DNA of 64,000 bases from Tahibacter amnicola (GCF_025398735.1 NZ_CP104694.1:4365001-4429000); one strand, 5' to 3'; counted from the stretch's first letter, positions 1 to 9,689 are shown. The notes: generated by a model from the sequence alone, not told the origin. Numbers and translations are program-made.

Positions 1-1012
1 TTGCGCGGATCACGGCGTCCGCGACGCTGGCGTCGTGGATCGCCGAACCGCCCCCCAGTACCGCCCGCAACGCATTGGGCGAAATCGTGGAGGCGGCACC
101 CCAGCTGGCGTCACTGGCGATGCCCGTTACCCCATGGCCGTCGTCCTTGGCGACCAGCTCGCTGACCACGGATGTGCCATGGTGAGTCTTCAGATCGCCG
201 GCGTTGACGCCGCTGAGGATCTCGTTGAGAAACGGCACGCCGGAGTACCAGAAAGGCTTGGGCAGATCCTCGTGGTCCACGTTCCAGTTGCCTTCGATAT
301 CGATGATGCGCATGCCCGCGCCCCGGCCACCGGCCAACTCCCAGGCAGAGACGGCGTCGATACCGCCGTCCGCCGCCGGTCTCAGGTAACCCTGCCCGCT
401 TTCGAAGTCAGGCGTCTGCGGTGGCACGTCGGCATTGCGGGGAAACGGCGGCAGGTAGGCCACCTCCACGAGCGGCGACTGGTTCAGGCGTGTCGCGATG
501 GCCTCGCCCTGCACGGAGGGATCCAGGTAAATCCAGTAGTAACTGTCCAGGCGCGGCATCTGGCGACAGGAGCGCGCCTGCGCCTGCTCGTGCAGTGCCG
601 CAAGGCGGGATGGTGGGTCGGAAAAATAGGGGCGCACGCCGCGCACCGCACGATCGGCCAACAGTCGATTCAATTCGTCGATTTGCATTCCGATCACCCC
701 GGCCATCGGCGAGGACGCTGCAAACGTCGCAGCGCGAGCGCCGTCGCCGCCATAAAGCCGCCCGCCATCCCGGAGCTTCACCACGACGCGGTCCCGGTAG
801 AGCCCTGGCCAGAAACGCACGCGATCGGGCTTTACGTGAGGTGTGCGCGGCCGTGGACACAGCGCCTCGTCGCCAGCGGAAAGTGAGGGAGCAAGTGTCG
901 GGCGGTCCGGAAGCGTTACAAGCCCCGGTCGTGGCTGGGCCGGCAGCAGCCCGGGCGCCAGTAACGCACCCAGCAACAGCCAGCGACGCAGGGTGAATAG
1001 AGGAAGGATCAT
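1..1012 (-). CDS. S8 (subtilisin-like) serine peptidase, N-terminal part, cut by window edge
   Basis: Reverse-strand frame, open from an ATG at 1012 to the window edge: about 337 residues of a longer protein. It begins with a signal peptide (Arg-Arg, then LLLGALLAPGLLPAQ), so the enzyme should be exported. Residues about 230-300 carry two of the three subtilase boxes: the Asp box IIDIEGNWNVDHEDL (catalytic Asp about 238) and the His box HHGTSVV (catalytic His about 278), followed by GHGVTGIA. The oxyanion Asn and catalytic Ser would lie off-window and are not seen. Residues about 30-210 form an N-terminal region that may act as a propeptide. The Shine-Dalgarno is weak (GAGAG). The substrate cannot be told from the sequence. 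Confidence 0.85.
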   Translation of the reverse strand, partial: MILPLFTLRRWLLLGALLAPGLLPAQPRPGLVTLPDRPTLAPSLSAGDEALCPRPRTPHVKPDRVRFWPGLYRDRVVVKLRDGGRLYGGDGARAATFAASSPMAGVIGMQIDELNRLLADRAVRGVRPYFSDPPSRLAALHEQAQARSCRQMPRLDSYYWIYLDPSVQGEAIATRLNQSPLVEVAYLPPFPRNADVPPQTPDFESGQGYLRPAADGGIDAVSAWELAGGRGAGMRIIDIEGNWNVDHEDLPKPFWYSGVPFLNEILSGVNAGDLKTHHGTSVVSELVAKDDGHGVTGIASDASWGAASTISPNALRAVLGGGSAIHDASVADAVIRA

Positions 1013-1174
1013 GGCACTCTCGCAGCGTGGGGGCGGCCTATCCGCCGCGGCCGACACTGGTTCAAGGCGCCAGGGAAGTCTTCACGAAGGTCATTCCTGC
1101 ACAACAGCAAAACCTCACGAAGATCTCACGGGCCCCGGTGACGGCGCCGCCACGCACGGTTAGGCTCATCGGCC

Positions 1175-3262
1175 ATGACTCTCACCGCGTCCGCGACGCC
1201 TGCACCGACGGCTGATGCCTACCGCTTCGGCCGCTTCCGGCTGGATCTGCGCCGCCAGCAATTGTTCGTCGACGAACGCGAGGTACCGATCGAGCCCAAG
1301 CCCTTCGCCCTGATGGCGGCCCTGGCCGAAGCTGGCGGCACTGTCGTCAGCAAGCCGTCGCTGCATGCGCGGCTATGGCCACGCCAGGCCGTCACCGACG
1401 CCGTGCTGACCCAATGCATCCTGCGCGCCCGGCAGGCACTGGGCGACGATGCGCATGAGGTCATCGTGACCGTGCATCGGCAGGGGTACCGCCTGGGCGT
1501 TGACGTGACGGCCGAACCAACGCCAGCGCGCGCGGTGCCCGGCGATAGCGCGGACACTGGATCGCCGGCGCGTCGGCATCGACGCCTGTCCACCTTCGCG
1601 CTGCTGGGGTGCCTGGCGACGGTGCTGGTGCTCGGCATGGTGGTTCGGCGTCAATCCGCGACCGCGCAACGCCCGTCGGTTGCCGTGATGCCAATCGAGA
1701 TCCGCAGTGAATCGGAGGAGGACCGACGCATCGCCGAAGGATTGAGCGATGCCCTCCTCATTCGCCTGGCGCAGGAACCGGACCTGCGCGTCCCCGCCAG
1801 GACCTCGGTCCGGGTCGCCTCCACGCATCGGGATGACGTCCAGCGGGTCGGCAGGGAGCTGGGCGTCACGCACGTGTTCGATGCGGTGATGTCGCGGACG
1901 GCAGAAGGGTTCACGCTGCACGCCAGCCTGGTTCGCAGCGATGACGGATTCCAGTCCTGGGCGCAGACCTTCCCGATTGCGACCGGCGACCTGGCATCGG
2001 CCGAGCAACGCATCGCCCAGGCCGTGGCTGGCGCGCTGGATGCACGTGCCGGCACTGCCAGGCCACCGCCGATCGGCACGGACTCCGATGCGGCCTATCG
2101 CGCCTTCCTCACCGGACGCAGCTTGCGCCACCACCGCACCGAAGCAGCGCTGCGCTGGTCGATCGAACAGTACGAAACCGCGCTGCGCATCGACCCACGA
2201 TTCGCGTCGGCGCACGCGGAACTGGCCACCAGCTGGCTGCTGCTCTACGAATACAGCAACCTGTCGCTGACCGATGCGCGCCGGGCGGCGTCGCCGCACA
2301 TCGACGAAGCGCTGCGACTGGCGCCCGATTCCGCCGACGGGCATGCCGCGCGGGGTCTTCTCGCCCTGGACGAGGGTCGTGCTGTCGACGCCGAGCAATC
2401 GCTCCGGCGCGCCGCCTCGCTGGCGCCGCAGGACGCCACGATCCGGATGTGGCTGGGAACATCGCTCAGCTATCAGGGCAAGGTCAGCGAAGCCCTTCAC
2501 TGGCACCAGCAGGCGCTGGCGCTCGATCCCTTGTCGGCGGTCGCGCATGTCTACGTTGGCGTCGATCATGCGCTGGCGATGCGATCCGACGCCGCGATCC
2601 TGTTCCAGAAAGCGATCACCCTCGAACCGCGCCTGCTGGAGGGCCATTGGCAATGGGCTCTGTTCGAACGGTTCCGCGGCGATGCCACGGCCGCACAAGC
2701 GCGTCTGGAGGTGGCCCTGCGCGTCGACCCCAGCAGCGAGTACACCCGCGCACTGCTCGCCGACGCCTTGCTCGACCTGGGCCTGCCCGACAAGGCAGCC
2801 GAGGCGCTCGGCAACGGCAGCGACGGCAGCCTCGCCATCTGGCTGCGCAGCGCCATCCGGATTGCCCTGGCGCGCGGTGAGTCCGAGCGCGCCCTGGCCT
2901 TGTGGCGGTTGTGCCTCGACCGACCTGCGCCACACCCCGACGACCGGTTGCTCGCGGCCGCCGCAGCGGCCGCGCTGGGTGATCGCGCCGGCAGTCTTCG
3001 CGCCTTCGAAGCACATGTGGCGGAAAGTGGAAAGAACGATGCGTTCGTGCGCCTGTCGCAGCCGGACCTGGGCATGGCGGATGCGCAGCTCTATCTGGAA
3101 CTCCTTCGCCAGCAACGCGGCCATGCCGCCGCCGATGCGGCGCAAGCCGCCCTGCGCCAGCGATTGACTGCACTGCGCGATGAAGGCGTGGCACTGCCCG
3201 TGCTCACGCGGTTCATGGCTCAGCTCGCTACCGTGACGCGTGCACCTGTGGTGCCGTCCTAG
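1175..3262 (+). CDS. Transmembrane winged-helix transcriptional regulator with TPR repeats (CadC/ToxR-like)
   Basis: 695 residues. Residues 15-110 are an OmpR/PhoB-type winged helix (YRFGRFRLDLRRQQLF at the start, HRQGYRLGVDV at the wing). There is no receiver domain. One membrane helix follows at about 139-157. The periplasmic part begins with a FlgO/TolB-like segment (PSVAVMPIEI ... GLSDALLIRLAQ, about 168-290) and continues into several TPR units (about 300-690). Known membrane-integrated regulators of this build bind DNA while still in the membrane and sense through the periplasmic part. The target here is unknown; the neighbouring exported-protein genes are candidates by position only. 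The start gives the full winged helix. Confidence 0.85.
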   Translation: MTLTASATPAPTADAYRFGRFRLDLRRQQLFVDEREVPIEPKPFALMAALAEAGGTVVSKPSLHARLWPRQAVTDAVLTQCILRARQALGDDAHEVIVTVHRQGYRLGVDVTAEPTPARAVPGDSADTGSPARRHRRLSTFALLGCLATVLVLGMVVRRQSATAQRPSVAVMPIEIRSESEEDRRIAEGLSDALLIRLAQEPDLRVPARTSVRVASTHRDDVQRVGRELGVTHVFDAVMSRTAEGFTLHASLVRSDDGFQSWAQTFPIATGDLASAEQRIAQAVAGALDARAGTARPPPIGTDSDAAYRAFLTGRSLRHHRTEAALRWSIEQYETALRIDPRFASAHAELATSWLLLYEYSNLSLTDARRAASPHIDEALRLAPDSADGHAARGLLALDEGRAVDAEQSLRRAASLAPQDATIRMWLGTSLSYQGKVSEALHWHQQALALDPLSAVAHVYVGVDHALAMRSDAAILFQKAITLEPRLLEGHWQWALFERFRGDATAAQARLEVALRVDPSSEYTRALLADALLDLGLPDKAAEALGNGSDGSLAIWLRSAIRIALARGESERALALWRLCLDRPAPHPDDRLLAAAAAAALGDRAGSLRAFEAHVAESGKNDAFVRLSQPDLGMADAQLYLELLRQQRGHAAADAAQAALRQRLTALRDEGVALPVLTRFMAQLATVTRAPVVPS

Positions 3263-3393
3263 TACTGTCGCGACCGCTTGATGGCAGCATGACCATCAGC
3301 ATTGCCACCCAACGGGAGAAACGCGCAGACTGCGGCGGGCGTCGGTGCGGCCACGGAACGGCGGCTCCGGCTCACACCACAGGGGAGCACACC

Positions 3394-6300
3394 ATGTCGC
3401 GCATGAGCCGGGCGTTAGCTGCGCTGTTCGTGAGTCTGTCGTTTGCGTCGCCGGCCGTGGCCGGAACGGTTTCTGCAGTTTCGCGCAGTGCACCCGACTC
3501 GATTTTCCTCGCCGGCAATGGCGCCACGGCCGCATCGCTCCGAACCGCCACGAGCGCGGACGGCACCAAGGTCGTCTTCACCAGCGTCGCCACCAACCTG
3601 GTTCCCGGCCAGTTCGACGTCAATGGCCAGGCCGATGGCTTTCTGCTCGATCGCACCACCAACACGATCACCTTGATCACCCACCGCCACGGCTTGCCCA
3701 CTGTTCCGGGCAACGGCAGCACGATCACCCCCATCATCAATGCGAACGGCACGCGCGTCGCATTCATCAGCACCGCGACCGACCTGCTCGAAGAAGAACT
3801 CCCCAGTGACAGCTCGCAACGCCTGTATGTCTACGACATCGCGACGGCAACGCTGACCCTGGTCGACCGGCACCTGAGTGATCCCGAACTCACCGTAGCC
3901 TCGTTCTCCGGCACGCCCAGCTTCAGCGCCAACGGAACCTGGCTGGCGTTCGGCTCCAGTGCGACAGATCTGGTCGTCGACCAGGACGATTCGAACAACA
4001 GCTTCGATGTATTTTTGTACAACACCAACACCCAGGCGTTGCGCCTGGTCAGCCATACCCCCAATCTCTTTTCAGACACCACGGCAGGCGATGGCGGATC
4101 CGGCATTCCCCAGATCAGCGCGGACGGCAACTACATAGCCTACGCCAGCTCCGCCACAAATCTGATATCGGGCCAGAGCGACCCGAACGGCGGTGTCGAC
4201 ATCTTCGTATTCAGCCGCTCCGCCGCCAGCAACAGCGCAACCGCACTGGTCAGTCACAACGCGAGCGGCTTCACCCAGGCCGCCAACGGTGCATCGGACA
4301 ACCCCACGATTTCCGCGGATGGTTCGACAGTCGCCTTCACCACGCAGGGAACGAATCTCGTCACCGGTGTAAGCGATTCAAACGGCGACAGCGACGTGTA
4401 TGTCTACGATCGCGTCACGCGCGCCCTCACCCTGGTCAGCCACAACGCCGTCAGCAACACCCAGGCGAGCGTCATGTACTCGGGCAATCCGTCGCTCAGT
4501 CCGGATGGGCGCTACGTTCTGCACACCAGCGCATCGGCCGATGTGATTGCCGGCCAGGTGGATGGCTCACGTTCCGACGACCTGTTCGTTTTCGACCGCA
4601 CCAACAGCAGCCTGACCCTTGTCAGCCACGCCGCGGGCGCACCGACCACCGCTGGCAGCAACGAAAGCAAGCTGGGGTTCTTCAGTGGCGACGGCACACG
4701 CATCGTGTTTCACAGTCGTGCCGAGAATCTCGTGGCCGGCCAGGTGGACACCAACGATGACGACGACCCGTTGCTCGGCGACGACGTGTATCTCGCCGAA
4801 CTGGCCACTCTCTCCTCGGACGCACGCCTGATCAGCCACGTGCCAGGCCAGCCTGCGGTTGCCGGCAAGCGCATGTCCTACCTGCCGTCGGCGAACCTCG
4901 ATGCCAGTGAGATCTTCTACATCAGCGAATCCGACGAGATGCCGGGCGCTGGAATGGATGCCAACGCCGCGACCGACCTGCTGTTGTGGCGCAGCGCCAC
5001 GGATGTGTCGGTTCTTCTCACGGCCCACGCCAGCAATGCCGACAATGCAACGATGATGGGCGCCAGCCAGGTGCAGGTCAGTCGCGACGGCAACTGGGTT
5101 GCGTTCGTCAGCCGGTCACCGGCCATCGTGGCTGGACAGATCGATACCAATCGCGAGGATGACCTGTTCCTGCTCGATCGCGCCACCGGCCAGGTGCGCC
5201 TGGTGAGCCACCTCCCCAACCAAGCCTTGCAGGCCGGCAATCGCGGTGTTGCGCTGACGACCAGCACCAATGTCTCCATGAGCGCGGACGGACGCTGGAT
5301 CGCGTTCGAAACCAATGCCAGCGATCTGGCCGATGGTGAGCTCGACAACAACCTGCGACCCGACGTCGTGTTGTTCGATCGCGACGCAGCCCCCGGAACC
5401 TCGCTGCGGCTGCTCAGCCGCAAGTCCGCCGGCGGCGTGGGCAACGAAGAAGCCACGACACCACGAATTTCCGCCGATGGCAGCGCTGTTGTTTTCCTGA
5501 GCCGTTCCACCAACCTGATCGCCGGCGTGATCGACACCAACAGCGTGAGTGATCTCTATCGCTACGTCATCGCGAGCAGCACACTGCAGCTGGTATCGCA
5601 CACGGCAGCTGCCAGTACCGCGACGGCCAACGGCCAGGCGCGTTCGCCGGCCATCAGCGATGACGGCCGCTACGTGGCGTACCTGGACAGCGCCACCGAC
5701 CTCGTCACCGGCCAGTCCGACATCAACGGCGCGATGGACATCTTTCTCTACGACGCCCAGAGCGACAGCAGCCGGCTCATCACCCATACGTTCGGCAGCA
5801 CGACAACGGCCGCTGGCGGGTTCGGCCTTGCCAACCAGGCGCCGGTTATCAGCGCCGCCGGCGATTTCGTCGTCTACGCCAGCGAGGGCACCAATCTCGT
5901 CAGCAATTTCCAGAACAATATCGGCTTTCCGATTGGTCTGCAGACGCAGATCTATCGCTGGTCACGCGCCAGCGACACTAATCAGCTCATCAGCAAGCGA
6001 CCCGACGGAATCGGCAATCCCAGCGGCGATGGCGCAGCCTCCGTACCCTCGGTCAGCAGCGACGGATCGCTCGTGGCCTACACCAGCGCAGCGACGGATC
6101 TGATCGACGGACAGCAGGACGACCCGCTCACCGACGATGCCTTTCTCTGGTCGGCCGTATCGGGCACCAATCGCCTGGTCAGTCATCTGGCCGGACAACC
6201 GACAACCGCCGCGCAGTCCGTCCGCGAGTCGCCAACGCTGAGCGTTGACGGAAACGTCCTCGTGTACGGCAGTGACAGTGCCAGCGTGGCCTCCGGCGTG

Positions 6301-7881
6301 AGCCATCCGGATTCACAGCAGCGGTTGTACCTGTATTCACTCGCAGGCGATGTCAGCGTCCTGGTGTCGACACGCCTCAACGACAGCCACCTGGCGCCCC
6401 GCACCTATGCCGAACGGGCTGCGCTCGACGCGACCGGCGCATCCATCGTGTTCCTCAGTCCCGCCCCGGACGTCCTGGACTTCGACGGCAATGCCGTCAC
6501 CGATGCCTTCCTGTTCCGCCGCGGCACCGGCGTTCCGACGCTGACCGCACCCGGTGATCTCACGCTGCCCGAGGACCAGGTCGCCGGCCCGCTCGCCGTG
6601 AACGTCTCCGATCCGGACACACCGCAGGGGCAGCTGGCGCTCGTGGCAACCAGCTCGGACACCACCGTCCTGCCCAACGAGAACATCGCGATCTCCGCGC
6701 AACTGCAAGGCTACGCACTTACCGCAACACCCGCGACGGAGGCTGCGGGCAGCACCACGATCCAGCTCACGGTGGTGGATCCCGATGGCAATGTGCAGCA
6801 GGACAGTTTCGACCTGACCTGGAACGCCGTGAACGATGCCCCGACGATCGACGGCACGAACACTGAGTCCATGAACGAAGACACTGTACTCGGGCCACTG
6901 AGCTACACCGTCGGCGATGTCGAATCCGGGCCCGACGATGTCGTGCTCTCCGCCAGTTCGTCCAACACCGGAATCGTTCCGCAAGGTGGCCTCGTCGTGA
7001 ACGGCACGGGCGCTGACCGCACGCTCACCATCACACCGGCGCAGGACGCTTTCGGCACCGTCACGATTACCCTGACGGCCCAGGATCCGGTCGCCGGTGG
7101 TACCAATGGCGTAGCAACGCTGACGCTCACCATCAACCCCGTCAATGATGTTCCCTTCGTGATTGCGCCGGGCAACACGACCGCGCCGGAGAACGGTGCG
7201 ACTGCCTCGCTGTTCTTTGCCATGTCCGACATCGAAACAACGCCGGCGCAGCTGGTACTGAGTTTCGACTCCACCAACCCGGCCCTGCTTCCGCCGGCCG
7301 CCTTCGCCGTGACCGGCAACGGCGCCATCCGCTCGCTGGTCGCCACGCCGCTGCCCAATGCGAGCGGCAGTGCCACGGTGACCATGACGGTAGCCGATCC
7401 ACAAGGCGCCATGCGCAGCGCCACGTTCGCGATCGACGTACCAGCGGCAACCGTGAACGCCGACCTGCAGGTCACTGTCGGCAACGGCCGCGACTGGGTC
7501 ACCGTCGATCAGCCGGCCACCTGGACGATACACGTGCACAACGCCGGACCCGATGCCATCACGGGCGCGCGACTGAGGGACCAGATGCCCGCCAATGTCG
7601 GCAGCGTGAGCTGGACCTGCCAGCCCTCCGCCGGAGCCAGCTGCGCGCCGGCCAATGGCGCGGCGGCCATTGACCTTTCGCTGGATCTCCAGGCCGGAGC
7701 CGATGTGACGCTGCTAGTGACGGCAACGCCAACTGCCGCCGCGACCTCACCGCTGCAATACATGGTTACGGTCAGTCCCGCCCCTGCTACGCACGAAGTG
7801 AACCTGTCGGACAACAGCGCCACCGACAGCGATGCGCTGGGCGACTTCGTGTTCCAGGACGGTTTCGACGGACTCGAATAA
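3394..7881 (+). CDS. Large secreted beta-propeller (PD40/TolB-like repeat) protein with Ig-like and DUF11 domains
   Basis: 1495 residues from the ATG at 3394, chosen because AGGGGAG lies 6 bases upstream and the protein then begins with a clean signal peptide ending AVA-G; an in-frame start at 3289 would add 35 unlikely residues. The first two thirds consist of about 16 repeats of roughly 65 residues with the pattern SADG..VAF.S.ATNLV.GQ.D.NG..D.FL.DR......LVSH, typical of TolB/WD40-like propellers. From about residue 1050 there are two or three cadherin/Ig-like repeats (DDVVLSASSSN, TPAQLVLSFDSTN), then a DUF11 domain (LQVTVGNGRDWVTVDQPATW). The C-terminus is FVFQDGFDGLE, a short Phe/Gly/acidic tag. 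The role is unknown; an extracellular or surface adhesin-like protein is a reasonable inference. Confidence 0.85.
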   Translation: MSRMSRALAALFVSLSFASPAVAGTVSAVSRSAPDSIFLAGNGATAASLRTATSADGTKVVFTSVATNLVPGQFDVNGQADGFLLDRTTNTITLITHRHGLPTVPGNGSTITPIINANGTRVAFISTATDLLEEELPSDSSQRLYVYDIATATLTLVDRHLSDPELTVASFSGTPSFSANGTWLAFGSSATDLVVDQDDSNNSFDVFLYNTNTQALRLVSHTPNLFSDTTAGDGGSGIPQISADGNYIAYASSATNLISGQSDPNGGVDIFVFSRSAASNSATALVSHNASGFTQAANGASDNPTISADGSTVAFTTQGTNLVTGVSDSNGDSDVYVYDRVTRALTLVSHNAVSNTQASVMYSGNPSLSPDGRYVLHTSASADVIAGQVDGSRSDDLFVFDRTNSSLTLVSHAAGAPTTAGSNESKLGFFSGDGTRIVFHSRAENLVAGQVDTNDDDDPLLGDDVYLAELATLSSDARLISHVPGQPAVAGKRMSYLPSANLDASEIFYISESDEMPGAGMDANAATDLLLWRSATDVSVLLTAHASNADNATMMGASQVQVSRDGNWVAFVSRSPAIVAGQIDTNREDDLFLLDRATGQVRLVSHLPNQALQAGNRGVALTTSTNVSMSADGRWIAFETNASDLADGELDNNLRPDVVLFDRDAAPGTSLRLLSRKSAGGVGNEEATTPRISADGSAVVFLSRSTNLIAGVIDTNSVSDLYRYVIASSTLQLVSHTAAASTATANGQARSPAISDDGRYVAYLDSATDLVTGQSDINGAMDIFLYDAQSDSSRLITHTFGSTTTAAGGFGLANQAPVISAAGDFVVYASEGTNLVSNFQNNIGFPIGLQTQIYRWSRASDTNQLISKRPDGIGNPSGDGAASVPSVSSDGSLVAYTSAATDLIDGQQDDPLTDDAFLWSAVSGTNRLVSHLAGQPTTAAQSVRESPTLSVDGNVLVYGSDSASVASGVSHPDSQQRLYLYSLAGDVSVLVSTRLNDSHLAPRTYAERAALDATGASIVFLSPAPDVLDFDGNAVTDAFLFRRGTGVPTLTAPGDLTLPEDQVAGPLAVNVSDPDTPQGQLALVATSSDTTVLPNENIAISAQLQGYALTATPATEAAGSTTIQLTVVDPDGNVQQDSFDLTWNAVNDAPTIDGTNTESMNEDTVLGPLSYTVGDVESGPDDVVLSASSSNTGIVPQGGLVVNGTGADRTLTITPAQDAFGTVTITLTAQDPVAGGTNGVATLTLTINPVNDVPFVIAPGNTTAPENGATASLFFAMSDIETTPAQLVLSFDSTNPALLPPAAFAVTGNGAIRSLVATPLPNASGSATVTMTVADPQGAMRSATFAIDVPAATVNADLQVTVGNGRDWVTVDQPATWTIHVHNAGPDAITGARLRDQMPANVGSVSWTCQPSAGASCAPANGAAAIDLSLDLQAGADVTLLVTATPTAAATSPLQYMVTVSPAPATHEVNLSDNSATDSDALGDFVFQDGFDGLE

Positions 7882-7888
7882 CCGGGGA

Positions 7889-7918
7889 GGGCGGACGGCG
7901 CCTGCGCGTCGTCCGCCC
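7889..7918. terminator. Hairpin between convergent genes, putative bidirectional terminator
   Basis: Stem GGGCGGACG (7889-7897) pairs perfectly with CGTCCGCCC (7910-7918) across a 12-base loop. It sits in the 47-base gap between the convergent stop codons at 7881 and 7929. There is no U-tract on either strand, so termination is inferred from position and stem strength. Confidence 0.5.
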
Positions 7919-7928
7919 GGGGAAACAA

Positions 7929-8477
7929 TCAGAATTCGCGGCAGGTCCAGCCGAACCGCACGACGACCTTCATTTCCGTATCGACATTGGTCAACGGACG
8001 CGACGGCATCTTGGGCGTGATCACCAGCGTGACAGTGTCGTTGGGACCCAGGCCGATCTTGTGCACCGTATCCGAGCACGTCGGCAATGCATTGGACATG
8101 TTGCAGGCCAGCAACGTGTCCAGGCCGTTGACATTGAGGAGGATCGTCGTGCCGGTGTAGGTCGCTTCCGTCGAATGCAGCTGCGCGTAGAGCGTGCTCG
8201 CTTCGCAGTTGCGGTCTACCCGCAGCCTGGCGTTCACCGGCGACGCCATCGCATCGCTGCGCCCATTGGGCAAGCCATAGCTGTCGGGCGAGCCGAAGTA
8301 GGGAGACTCCTGGATCACGCCGGAAAAGACGTGGGTATGGCGATTGTCGAAGCCATTGGCGAACAGGCGGTCGGTCACCTGGGCCTGGGCGGTCGCCGCG
8401 AACATCCCGCAGACGGCGACGAACAGGCACCGTCCCCGCACCGACGTAAGGAGCGCGTAAGGTCGGATCGTGGCCAT
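7929..8477 (-). CDS. Small secreted protein with an LFANGFD motif, paralogue of the upstream gene
   Basis: 182 residues. The signal peptide ends around TAQA, and the mature protein begins QVTDRLFANGFDNRH, carrying the same Phe-x-x-Gly-Phe-Asp motif that closes the large propeller protein next door. The rest aligns with the product of 8481-8978: VFSGVIQESPYFG versus LFAGIVHEAPYYT, GLPNGRSDAM versus GTPNGQGDAV, and a shared ending PSRPLTNVDTEMKVVVRFGWTC versus PQRPLTNDDSEIKVKIPFSWRC split by a few changes. Four or five cysteines suggest disulfides. Only 3 bases separate it from the upstream paralogue, so the pair is likely co-transcribed. I do not recognise a named family. Confidence 0.75.
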   Translation of the reverse strand: MATIRPYALLTSVRGRCLFVAVCGMFAATAQAQVTDRLFANGFDNRHTHVFSGVIQESPYFGSPDSYGLPNGRSDAMASPVNARLRVDRNCEASTLYAQLHSTEATYTGTTILLNVNGLDTLLACNMSNALPTCSDTVHKIGLGPNDTVTLVITPKMPSRPLTNVDTEMKVVVRFGWTCREF

Positions 8478-8480
8478 GGC

Positions 8481-8978
8481 CTACTCCACGCAGCGCCAGG
8501 AGAAGGGAATCTTGACCTTGATTTCCGAATCGTCGTTGGTCAGCGGCCGCTGTGGAAGCCCGGGTGAAATCTGCAGGGAGATGCGATCGCCAGCCAGGAT
8601 CAACACATTGGTGGCGGTATTTGCGCAGCTGCCGCCCGCGGTCGTGCAACTGAGCGCCGTGGGCGTGTCATTTCGGACCAGGGTGACGGTCGCATTGGCG
8701 TAGGAAAGATCCGTCGAAGATACGCTCACGCGCAGGTTGTTTGCCGTGCAGGCGATCGGCATGAGCATGGCCGCGCGACTGTTGTCGGTGACCGCATCGC
8801 CCTGCCCGTTCGGCGTACCAAAACTCACCGTCACGCCCGGGGTGTAATACGGTGCCTCGTGCACGATGCCTGCGAACAGGTGGCTTTCACCGACGACCGC
8901 GAGCGCCGGTGACGCCGCTGCGCCGGCGCAGAGCGCCAGGAAGACGACAAAACAATGACGCCGGGACGTACTACGCAT
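8481..8978 (-). CDS. Small secreted protein, tandem paralogue
   Basis: 165 residues from the ATG at 8978; the open frame extends further upstream but only this start gives a typical signal peptide (MRSTSRRHCFVVFLALCAG ... ALA). The mature part has the shared blocks LFAGIVHEAPYY, FGTPNGQGDAV, a cysteine-bearing middle, and PQRPLTNDDSEIKVKIPFSWRC at the end. The cysteine pattern partly matches the paralogue at 7929-8477 (C near the middle and the last Cys three residues from the end). The family is unrecognised; an exported beta-rich domain of unknown role. It is the first gene of the reverse-strand pair. Confidence 0.75.
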   Translation of the reverse strand: MRSTSRRHCFVVFLALCAGAAASPALAVVGESHLFAGIVHEAPYYTPGVTVSFGTPNGQGDAVTDNSRAAMLMPIACTANNLRVSVSSTDLSYANATVTLVRNDTPTALSCTTAGGSCANTATNVLILAGDRISLQISPGLPQRPLTNDDSEIKVKIPFSWRCVE

Positions 8979-9100
8979 GGCCACCCCCGTGGTTGCTTCG
9001 GCATAAGCGTCCCGCGAGGCTAGATCCGCTTGTCCTGCGGGACAAGTGCCGGAGGTCAGCGCCGCGGCGCTGCACTGCAGCACCGCTAGCGGGCTCGACG

Positions 9101-9598
9101 TCAGCGTGCGACGGCGACGCTGCGTGGAGCGCCGCCGCGACGGCGCTCGTCGAGCTGGCGCTGGCAGTTTTCATTGATCAATTGCAGCTCTGCCAGCAGG
9201 GCGTCGATATTGGCGCGTTTCTCACGCAGCTCCTGCATGAGCGCATCGGTACGTGTGACGACGTAGGTCAGCTGCTGCACGCGGCCTTCGCCATGGTCGC
9301 CGTAGAGATCGAGATAGTGGCGAATTTCTTCCAGCGGCGAGCCGATTGCCTTGGCACGCAGGATCAACGCCAGCCGCGCGCGGTCACGCCGGCTGTAGAT
9401 CCGGGTGCCGTTGATACGTCGCGGCGCCAACAGGCCCTTGTCCTCGTAGAACCGCAGCGCGCGCGCGGTGACGTCAAATTCACGGCACAGGTCGGCGATG
9501 CCAAACAAGTCGCCATCAACGGTCTCGCGGTGGGTATCCAGGGCTTTCTGCGCCGCGGCAGCCTGGTTCTTGGAAGGGGTTTTCCCCCGGCGGGTCAT
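9101..9598 (-). CDS. liuR: MerR-family transcriptional regulator, LiuR-type
   Basis: 165 residues from the ATG at 9598 (GGAG 9 bases upstream); an in-frame start at 9664 would add 22 residues. After a basic N-terminal tail, residues about 30-100 are a MerR helix-turn-helix and wing (LFGIADLCREFDVTARALRFYEDKGLLAPRR split: GIADLC, RALRFYEDKGLL, TRIYSRRDRARL). A coiled-coil dimerisation helix follows (LMQELREKRANIDALLAEL). There are no cysteine clusters for metal sensing. LiuR regulators of proteobacteria control branched-chain amino acid and acyl-CoA catabolism. The gene is divergent from an acyl-CoA carboxylase operon and a perfect palindrome lies between them, which supports the assignment. 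Confidence 0.82.
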   Translation of the reverse strand: MTRRGKTPSKNQAAAAQKALDTHRETVDGDLFGIADLCREFDVTARALRFYEDKGLLAPRRINGTRIYSRRDRARLALILRAKAIGSPLEEIRHYLDLYGDHGEGRVQQLTYVVTRTDALMQELREKRANIDALLAELQLINENCQRQLDERRRGGAPRSVAVAR

Positions 9599-9689
9599 GG
9601 GTGATGGCTCCAGCGCTCGACGGACACGCGGAGCCACCGTAGCAACGGTCGCCGTGACGGTCAAATTTCTGCCGAGTCGGAAAGCAGGT

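Noticed and set aside
35-886. A 283-residue plus-strand frame at the left edge
   Set aside because: The reverse strand carries a signal peptide and two subtilase boxes over the same bases, so the plus frame is the shadow.
1373-3145. A 590-residue reverse-strand frame, and similar ones at 6337-7539, 9824-11263 and 23150-24784
   Set aside because: All are antisense to well-supported genes, have shadow-type composition and no recognisable motifs.
9174-9181. TTGATCAA palindromes here and near 26270
   Set aside because: No spacer between half-sites, and both lie inside coding sequence; not FNR sites.
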